From Polytrichum commune (taxonomy: Eukaryota; Streptophyta; Polytrichopsida; Polytrichales; Polytrichaceae), in the NCBI GenBank assembly GCA_950295325.1, contig OX485803.1, positions 4,712,001 to 4,776,000 of the forward strand: DNA of 64,000 nt. Direction: 5' to 3'. Shown one piece after another: positions 56,269 to 64,000 of this stretch. Position 1 is the stretch's first letter. The number at the start of each line of letters is the position of its first letter. The translations under genes and the position numbers were made by a program. The notes below the pieces were generated by a model, which had not been told where the DNA came from, made no database searches, and saw only the letters and a list, made by a program, of their open reading frames with translations.

Positions 56269-57599
56269 CTCCCAATTCCTCTCACTTCAAATTGACCCTC
56301 TGGACACTCCAAACTTAAACAGAAAATCTTCCTCACTTCCGCCTTACTTCTCGATCCTCAGCGTTTCTGCGCAAATAAGTCTTCAAGATCTCTACAACCG
56401 CGCAAACTACCTATTCTGCATCCTCCATCTCGTTCCTCCAGCTTTAAGATTCTTCACATCAACTGCGCAAGAACCCAAGCTACCTAATTAGGTAGACCGA
56501 TGAAATCGATCCTGCGAGGCAAAGGTCTTCAACCTTTGCCACTCAACCACAAATTGCTCCGAAATCCTCCACTGTCGTCCCAATCAATTCTCAGTGCCTC
56601 TCGCGGACAACGATTTGCAAGCTCCGTCCCTTTCACTTTTATTTCCAACTTGCAACCTCTGCACATCACATTCGCATGCAGTATTTCCATGAGCTCCTTT
56701 AAAAACAGAAATTCCAGTGACCATTCTCGAGTCCACAAACAACGCAGACAATTCCGGAGTCCTGTCCCCCGCATTCATTCACCATGGCCGTGACCGTCGG
56801 AACGGACAATTCCGTGCAGTTGGAAGTTGGAGCTGCAGTTGGACATTGACGTGGCAGAGCTGGATCAGTGTTGATGACCATTCTAAATTCTTGATTTGAT
56901 GAGGAGCTCCGGCCAGCTCGGAGTAAGTAGGTAGGTGCGCATCTAGTGAAAAACAAGCAAGCAATCGTGGAAAGGGAAGGCGTCGTGAGCAAGAGTGCAC
57001 GCAAGTCGGAAGCCCATCCTTAGCTGCCACGCCTGCGCTTGGCTTCTTGTTTCTCCCACGATGCACCTTTCATCCACCGGCCACCCACGCTTCCCTGCTG
57101 GTGGCTTCCCTGCACCTGTCCATCCATCTCCCCCTTCCATCCATCCACGATGTACCCAGTCACCACTTTCGTCCATCTCAGTTCCATCTCAGTCCATCTC
57201 AATTCAGTCACGATACATCTTTCGTCCACCACCGCCTGTATACTCATCGTGGCCATGCATCTCAATTCATTCACGACCGACCTTTTATCCAACGGCAAAC
57301 AACCTTCCCCACACTCATCCATCCATGTTGTCTATCATCCATCCATTGTCTGTCAACTCGATTCATTCACGATCATTTATTTCATCCACCATCAGATGCA
57401 CTCCCCCACGCCCGTGCATCTATCACCCACCTATCAATGCATCCCGGCTACCCATTCATTACAGTCACGATGGATGTGTTCAATCCACCGGCACCCACTT
57501 TCTCCCCACGTTCATCCATCCATATTTACATATCATCCAACTCTCACTTTATCAATTCATCCTAGTCGTCCATGGAGCATCAGTTGAGCCTCCAGGCTA
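56269..57599. other. PLIP-like 5' flank and CATCC low-complexity tract
   Basis: Immediately upstream of the PLIP-like ATG (minus strand) is presumed promoter and 5' UTR. From about 57100 to 57560 the plus strand is built of degenerate CATCCATC/CATTCA/CACGAT repeats. Long overlapping open frames on both strands there are products of this composition and not genes. Confidence 0.5.
57100..57560. repeat. Degenerate CATCCATC low-complexity tract
   Basis: Repeated TCCATCCATC, CATCTCAATTCA and CAGTCACGAT units with strong pyrimidine bias on the plus strand. Confidence 0.75.
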
Positions 57600-57823
57600 G
57601 CTACCCTAAATATGATATTTAGTGTCACCAATTCTAATTGTCTTGCTCAATACTAATTGTAAGCCGTCACGTGGTATAGTGTCAGCAACACTAAATGTTA
57701 ACCCAACATTATTTGTCATTCCTTGTAATTTTTGGGGGGGTTATAGGTCTACAGTGTTGCAATTACTGTCACTTACCAAGCGGTTTTTCATCCAAATTTC
57801 AATCATCCATATTTAGTGTAGTA
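57600..57823. repeat. Small MITE with ACTAAATATNATATTTAGT ends
   Basis: The left end CTACCCTAAATATGATATTTAGTG is mirrored by CCATATTTAGTGTAGTA. Internal CTTGCTCAATACTAATTG is shared with the copies at 50389 and 59300. Confidence 0.6.
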
Positions 57824-58181
57824 ACTTTGGGATTCACATTATAAGGAATTCCTATTGGAGTTGTTAATGAAGCCCTCCGAAATAGTTTGAGCAAGTAACT
57901 TACAAAGCAACCATTGCTCAAAGTGAAATATCAAGGGAGGATTGGCATTAAGCAATGAAGAATTCATGGCTTGGGACCCACTAACGTAACATTACTTCGT
58001 GATGTGGTCCCTTAGAATATAATAGTGGGATGTTGGGAGCTCAATCTGAATCTAAGTCTCCTTACACAACTTTTCGAGCATCCGACTGTTGTATTTTGAG
58101 GACCCACATAATGAGCGTCAAATGCTAAGTAATGTTATGAACTTGAAACAAGCGGAACACTTTTTCGCAGATAGAACACTT

Positions 58182-58346
58182 ACTACACTAAATATTATAT
58201 TTAGTGTCACTTACTATTTGAAATTACATAATGCAATGTCTTTTTTTACTATTGATATAATTTTTTAACAAGTATATTTGTTAATGCTCTACAATGTCCA
58301 AACAACCAATTTGACATTTGTTGGTAAAACATAAGATATACACTAT
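58182..58346. repeat. Left part of an ACTAAATAT MITE, interrupted
   Basis: TACTACACTAAATATTATAT then TTAGTGTCACTTACTATTTG matches the inverted right arm of the fold-back element ending at 60393. The right half is displaced by the neighbouring insertion at 58347. Confidence 0.55.
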
Positions 58347-58850
58347 GGCCGCTTCACACTATGGCCGAAGGTTGAGAGGCCTCGATTTCCACCAATTAGA
58401 TTGCAAGAAACCAAGAATTCGGCCTCTTGACCCTTCACACTAGAGGCCAAAGTCCAAAGGCCATCCCTCTCCAAAATGCCTACATGGCAATACTTTCTAA
58501 CCAAGGCGACGGACTCTCGAAGGAAATTTGGGTCAGACATGGATGGAAACCCGAACTATGGTCGAGAGGCCGTCGATTTTTTATTTTATTTTTCATTAGA
58601 AAAAAACAAAAACTGACAAGATCTTGGACATTAGATTGGAGGGGTTGTTTTGGGTAGAGAATAAAGGGGCATGCTCCTTCTTCCTTTGGACTTTGGGCTT
58701 GGTCTTTGGAGGCTACACTATGCCCGGCCGAAGACTCCAATTCTTATATTCTATTGGCTATTTTCAGCCCATTTCTTTGGACTCTCAACAAAGTTTGGCC
58801 ATTCAATCCCACAGCCTCTCGACTTGGACGGTCATAATGTGAAGTGGCCC
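58347..58850. repeat. MITE with GGCCGCTTCACACTATGGCCG ends
   Basis: GGCCGCTTCACACTATGGCC at the left is mirrored by CGGTCATAATGTGAAGTGGCC at the right (21 bp, three mismatches). About 500 bp, without transposase. Confidence 0.7.
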
Positions 58851-58916
58851 TAAGTGTGGAGTTGGTTTTGGACTATGCGAAAACATTAGCTTTCAGGGGT
58901 ACAATGAATGGTTCGT

Positions 58917-59779
58917 TTAGGGTTGGTTTACACTACGGACCATGGAGTCGGACCATGGAAGAGGGCCTTTTCCAATGGTCCGAGTTCATGGTTCAACTTT
59001 CATGGTCTAACTTCTTAATAGATGAGTTTTGAAAGCCTTGAGCCCCTCTCTAGATGTAAACTGAATATGGACCAAGAAGAATGACCATGCACCGAAAAGT
59101 AAATGTGCTGATTTTTTTTAAATACATGCCCAAAAAGAGCAATTTTGAGAAAAAATCAAGTTTGACCATTCTCTTGGGCTTCACATGTCTCCACTTCTTG
59201 TTAAATGTGTCGAAGATGTGGCTTGCAAATCTTCTCACAACAATTTTCGCAAAAAAATGAGCGAATTAATTTGTACATGTGACATGTACCTTGTGTTGTC
59301 ACTACACTAAATAGGATATTTAGTGTTCGATTATATTTGATGTTGTTACCACTGTACCTTGCTCAACACTAATTTCCTATTCTTTGATAATTAGTGTTAG
59401 AAGATTTCTTAGAAGATATGTTAGAATTCTCCTTTTATCATTGTTATCTTGTTTTTTCATATCCTTATTAACACTAAATTAAAACAAGTAACTTCTTGGT
59501 CATCCTTCTTGGTCATTCTTTGTACTAACACTAAATTAAAACACATAATGGCATTTCTCTGCCATGGGAACGTGCCTTTTCTTACTAGACCACCTTTCTT
59601 GCCTCTCTCACTGCAAAAATGCACCTTGAAAATCGTATTTTGGGGACCTTGACCTCCATGGTCCCTCTACCATTTTTTCCTTAGTGTAAACCGAAGTGGT
59701 CCCGGGACGAGTTCAACAGCCAATCAACGCTCTTACAACGCCCTTGTCCAACTACTTGGTACATAGTGTAAACCAACCC
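58917..59779. repeat. Full-length TTAGGGTTGGTTTACACTA MITE
   Basis: The left end TTAGGGTTGGTTTACACTAC is matched by the right end TAGTGTAAACCAACCCTAA. The interior is collinear with 50389-50915. It contains a nested sequence with CACTACACTAAATAGGATAT and TTAGTGTTAGAAG. Confidence 0.75.
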
Positions 59780-60164
59780 TAAGGCATGTAGTGTCCAAGG
59801 TCAACAACCATCATAAGACTTCTTAAAAGCATGTATTATGCTCGAGCAACTTCCCTTTTGGAGCAATCAAAATGATCATGTGAAACTTGTGGAGAACTTT
59901 TGAAGCCGCGACAATAATCACCCCAAGCCATCCATCATATATAACCACCGCCCACCCAATTGCCCATCCACCCTTGTCATTTCAACGTTTCATATAAATT
60001 AGTCCTCATGTGATAGATCATCCATCATGTATTCAAAAATTTAGTGACATATATTTTAAGAAAGATGCAACATGGGATGAATGAAAAACTCTTAGTATTA
60101 TGATGAAGATAGCTCGATTGGGCCTACTTGAACTACCTTGCGTAATTTGTAAATTGTCATTCAA

Positions 60165-60393
60165 CACTACACGGTTTATGGTGCTTAGTGTCACATATAC
60201 TGTTCAAAGTTACACAATGCTATAACTGTTTATTGAGAATGTGATATTTTACCAAACAAATTCTTTTGTGTTTTATGATATACGAACAACCTATACAACT
60301 TTTAAAGTATAAACGGGAGTTTATTATAGTAAAAAGTTATTGCATTGCATAATTCCAAAAAAATAAGTGACACTAAATACCATACATTGTGTA
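60165..60393. repeat. Fold-back MITE, 229 bp
   Basis: The left arm CACTACACGGTTTATGGTGC-TTAGTGTCAC and the right arm GTGACACTAAATACCATAC-ATTGTGTA are inverted and imperfectly paired over about 80 bp, with a short loop. The element could fold into one long hairpin. Confidence 0.7.
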
Positions 60394-60534
60394 CATGTAT
60401 GGATGGGTAAGAGGGAATTACAGTATCACATGCAAATGTACCTCTCATTATATATGAGGAAACCAACACTAAAAATGTCATGGATAATAATGTAGGTGCA
60501 CATTGTATTCCAACCCATTATATCACTATTAGCT

Positions 60535-60556
60535 ATATATATATATATATATATAG
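60535..60556. repeat. (AT)n microsatellite
   Basis: About eleven uninterrupted AT dinucleotides. Confidence 0.85.
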
Positions 60557-61488
60557 CTCATACTATTCTAATTGGGTGGAAGATAGTGTGCATTTGAAAG
60601 ACTTCCCACAAAAAGAGATCCAATTCATACATGTTTTACTTGAATAGTTTGTAGCCTAAAATTATAATATTCAATAAAAAATTAAAATTAGATCTTGACC
60701 AAATTGGAAATAACATTTATCCAAAAGTATCCTTGCTAAACACTATATTTCCAAACAGAATTTTATGAATTGTGGGTACATGTAGAATTGATGCAGGGAA
60801 CAAATCCCTTGAGTATAAGGTCCCATACTATTATAATATGTGATGTTGTATATTTTTGTCCACTCTGTAGTGCATCAAAGGGTAAGTCACATTATACATA
60901 TGCCCATAGTATTTACTACAAACAATGTAATATGCATGCTAGAAGGTACCTTTTTTTTTGGTAGTTGATTGGACATTGTAATGAGCTCCAAAGACTTCAA
61001 ATGAGTCTAGTTGAACACATACGAGATGAATTGACCACACTGGCACACACCAATAGGAGGTAGGGTTTTTGGGGTGGATGGATGGGAGGTGTATATATTA
61101 TGCTTGTATAAAATTTCTCTCTCGGCATGTGGATGGGTGGCTTTTGGGTACTTGGTCGGAATTAGGTGATTAATCAAACATTTCCATATTTGTGTGGCAA
61201 CTAAATAGACTCTAGAGCCTACTAGGGGGCTAGTGGTATGCTCCATATATTAACCATATAGTGTCATGGAAGGTGCATTGTGTGCAACACTATATGAGCA
61301 ATTCCAGCTCCTTACTCATTTTTTACCATTGGATCGAATCATGAATCTTCTCAAGCAATTACCAATCACTTTACATGTGACAAGATTGGACCTGCAAAAA
61401 GTTGATAAAGTTGGGCTAGGTTGAGGGCTTCATTGCACGTGAATTGGGCCGGTGCTCAGGTTAGCCTCAAGCCGTGTATAAAGTGGGC

Positions 61489-61652
61489 TTAGGGCCGCTT
61501 TACACTACGGTGGAGAAGTGCACCAATCGGTCAAGAAAATTTGCCCAAGACACTGTTATTTGAGGTGAGGGATGGTGTGCTAGAGAAGATGAAAAAACAA
61601 TAAATAAAAAATGCCTTGAGAAGTCTTGACCCGCCATAGTGTAACCACTTAG
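61489..61652. repeat. Short MITE of the TTTACACTA group
   Basis: TTAGGGCCGCTTTACACTACGG and CCATAGTGTAACCACTTAG are inverted ends of a 164-bp element. They are related to the ends at 58347 and 58917. Confidence 0.6.
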
Positions 61653-62015
61653 AGGAGAAATGTGTTGGACAACTTCACCAAGACAACATTTTGGAGCTCT
61701 TGAAGAAGATAAATAATAAGGAGATTAGGGGAGAGGGTTATATCGGTCAGATCCGACGGTCAAGAAAGCACAAGCGACGTGGCCTCACCAGAAGCCAGAA
61801 GCTGCTTTCATCGCCCATAGACTTCTTCTCAATAACTTTATTATTTTTTGTTACAATTCCTTGAATGCCATGTTCTAATACTGTGGTTCATTATGATTTG
61901 CAAGTGTCTCTTGGTGGTTGTAAGTTTCACCTTATTGTTGCAAACTTGATAGAAGGGTTCCCCATCACCAATCTCCCCTCACCTTCCAACATCATTATGG
62001 AGTGGATTGCACTCA

Positions 62016-62047
62016 CCCTAAACCCTAAACTCCTTGACCCTAAACCC
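62016..62047. repeat. Short interstitial telomere-like tract
   Basis: CCCTAAACCCTAAA and a further CCCTAAACCC within 32 bp match the plant telomere unit (CCCTAAA). Confidence 0.6.
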
Positions 62048-63158
62048 AAGACTTTTGCATAAATCGTGGTATTTAATAAAGATTAGTTGAGTTAAGATAA
62101 GACCATAGACAAAGTAGCCCATTCCTTGCAATGTGTGTGCCAAGGCACATGTTGTTTTGCATTTGGGCACATAATATGTAATTTTAAAACAAACAATCAT
62201 CACCCACAATAAATTTTGTTTACTTAATAATACATCATGAATGTGAAAACAAAATCCATAGGTGCTCTAATAGTGATGTCACGTTGTGCCGGATAGGCCT
62301 TCAGGCAACCCACAAACTTCATGGTACAGGGCCGAACCAAAGCTCGAGAAAAGGGCACAACGTACAAAAAATGGGTTGAATGGCTACACCTTGATGCCTC
62401 TCCTAGGGTAGCAATTGAAGTAATGGCCCAGGGACCCTATTCCAATTATTTTAACTCAAAATTAATGATGGCATCGCACCCTCTCCTGGGGACACTCTTA
62501 CATGGGAGATGCAAGTGCCAAAATAGAGAACATAATCTCTCTAAACATGACAAGGTAAGCATGGTTTCAAGGACAAGAGATTTCCTTCCTAGTCCTTTGC
62601 TATGATTGGTTGGATAGGGTGCCTTGGATAGGACACTTGGTGAAGGTATTACTAATTAGGTGTCAGGTTCCAAGACACATGATAAGTGTGGGAAGATAAA
62701 CTTAAAGGAATAAGTAGACAAGATTCGATTCTATAATAGGATTTGTTTTATTCTAAAAAGAGACCTTTTGAAATCTATCATAGCACACTCTAGTAGAATA
62801 CTCTAAAAAGTCACAACTAATTCAGAAATGATAAATCAAACTCAAAAAAGGTTAGGGCAAAATTTCTATACACTTCCTCTACATAGGAGTAACAATTCAT
62901 GCCAAATGCCAATGTGCATTTAATAGCAAAATTGCTCAAGATGTAGCCCTTTTATAATAAGGCAGCTTACAATATGTCCATCTGAAAATTATTTCAATTT
63001 GTTTGAACACCTAAAGCCGCAAGCAACTTTCTCATAACAACACAGATCATTCAATTGCTATGAAGATTTGACTTGAAAAATCCAAAGAGCCAGAATGCTA
63101 ATGGGACTAGAAGGAAATCAAGTAGAGTGAAAATAGTAGTTTCCGGAGGGGCAATCAG

Positions 63159-63164
63159 AAAAAA
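63159..63164 (-). terminator. Pol III T-run after tRNA-Pro
   Basis: Six consecutive T on the minus strand begin directly after the tRNA 3' end. This is the standard RNA polymerase III stop signal. Confidence 0.85.
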
Positions 63165-63236
63165 GGGGTATTGGGAGAATTGAACTCCCGACCTCTTGCA
63201 CCCTAAGCAAGAATCATACCACTAGACCAAATACCC
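63165..63236 (-). tRNA. tRNA-Pro(AGG): tRNA-Pro (AGG)
   Basis: On the minus strand this is a 72-nt cloverleaf. The acceptor stem GGGTATT pairs with AATACCC, with discriminator C. The D-arm holds the A-box TGGTCTAGTGG. The anticodon stem CTTGC/GCAAG closes the loop TTAGGGT with anticodon AGG. The T-arm is GGGAG-TTCAATT-CTCCC and contains the B-box. There is no intron and no encoded CCA, as expected for a nuclear gene. A run of six T directly downstream (plus-strand A run at 63159-63164) is a Pol III terminator. Confidence 0.95.
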
Positions 63237-64000
63237 GTCCCTATGCATTCCTGTTTGAGCTACTGCAACCATGTAAATGTATATATTGGGTTTCTTAAGA
63301 ACAATACACGCGTTATTATCAAACTAATTCTATAGCTGAACGCTGTACAACGTATGGTTAGAATATTTTGAGTGTGCTTACCTTAAAAAATCTTACAATG
63401 TGCAGAAGATAAGAGAGTCATCCATGGATACTCAAAAACGCTACATTAAAACAAAATAAAGAATTGAATTTTGATTACTGTGTATGATTTGTGAATTAGC
63501 ATTGCATACACAACAATGAATATGGTTTATGCGCCAAATTTTGCACAATTATGATTCAATATGTTTTTCCTATCCTGTGTGGAAGTTAAACCTTGAAACA
63601 AGTTTTGGGGCATGATAAGCCCCAGGTAAGTGTCTTGCATAAAATCTTACAAACAACTACTTTCAGATTGAGGTTCTCCAACATGAATTGCATCTTGAAC
63701 AAATCCCATATCTCCTACAGTACAGTTATTAATCATGTCCAATAACTGCCCTGTTAATGTAAAGAACGGCATCTGCTTAAATGTAGTTGTTTGACCAACA
63801 TGAACAACAATGGGCTCTTTCAATCTGCATCGTGGATAATCCGATACATTTTACAAGTAATGCATCAAACAAATGCTTGCTGGACATATGACTGAAAATT
63901 TCAACTCTAGTATACCAAAACTGCCATGAAATCAAGAGAAATATCATAATCTGTGTCATGGCTCTCCTAGAAAAGACCACAACCTTCCATCTCCTTCAAT
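63237..64000. other. Flank upstream of the tRNA gene
   Basis: No recognised feature; AT-rich sequence to the window end. Confidence 0.4.

Larger units (their letters stand above)
59780..63158. other. MITE-rich spacer before the tRNA gene
   Basis: Besides the elements listed separately I see no coding sequence. Short ORFs lack conserved features. Confidence 0.45.

Noticed and set aside
55439-56491. 350-codon open frame on the plus strand
   Set aside because: It lies antisense to exon 1 of the PLIP-like gene, whose minus-strand frame splices in phase to conserved lipase exons. The plus frame shows no family features.
56995-57600. Three overlapping frames of 170-200 codons in the CATCC tract
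   Set aside because: All frames are open because the DNA is a degenerate CATCCATC repeat. The proteins are His/Ser/Pro low complexity.
62016-62047. Telomere or chromosome end
   Set aside because: Only about four CCCTAAA-like units occur, with unrelated sequence on both sides.

Overview
The window is nuclear DNA of a land plant. The evidence is spliced genes with canonical GT-AG introns, a eukaryotic tRNA-Pro gene with no encoded CCA, telobox promoter motifs, and plant-specific families: the plastid/mitochondrial NAD(P)H dehydrogenase NDC1, the mitochondrial TatB-like protein and a PLIP-type plastid lipase. I cannot resolve the species. A non-seed plant is possible, but nothing in the window proves it. 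I rebuilt exon models by hand, from conserved protein sequence, splice sites and phase continuity.

Layout. (1) 1-4493: 3' half of an NDC1-like gene (+), whose 5' exons lie outside the window. (2) 8074-12805: a complete eight-exon OTU-family deubiquitinase gene of the YOD1/OTU1 type (+). One of its introns holds a 5S-rRNA-derived, Cassandra-like insertion. (3) 14226-34440: a complete 20.2-kb CACTA (En/Spm) transposon with 28-bp perfect terminal inverted repeats and a TAT target-site duplication. It carries two divergent genes, a TNPA-like gene (-) and a TNPD/TNP2 transposase (+). Between them lies about 4 kb of host DNA, including intron-containing fragments of TIM44 and of the WD40 gene MSI4/FVE. 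(4) 34617-38394: a decayed PIF/Harbinger element with remnants of its nuclease and its Myb-like gene. (5) 39336-41569: a complete six-exon mitochondrial TatB-like gene (+). (6) 44802-47816: a single-exon 1004-aa Cys/Pro-rich protein of unknown function (+). (7) 52602-56268: a complete five-exon PLIP-like class-3 lipase gene (-). (8) 56269-64000: low-complexity sequence, several nested MITEs and a tRNA-Pro(AGG) gene (-).

The host genes do not form a functional cluster. Three of the five act in organelles (NDC1, mTatB, PLIP). They are embedded in a MITE-rich landscape. One family with AAGGTAGAT-type ends occurs in introns of NDC1, OTU and mTatB, in the long intron of the CACTA TNPA-like gene, and at the TIM44/FVE junction inside the transposon.

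The most unusual object is the CACTA element. Its termini look intact, but both of its genes appear broken: an in-frame TAG in TNPA, and two one-base frame shifts in TNPD. It has captured and joined fragments of two unrelated host genes between its divergent promoters. Palindromic TGACTA...TAGTCA motifs fill its ends and related motifs recur in its introns. One of its introns appears to have arisen by tandem duplication of an exon segment containing AGGT.
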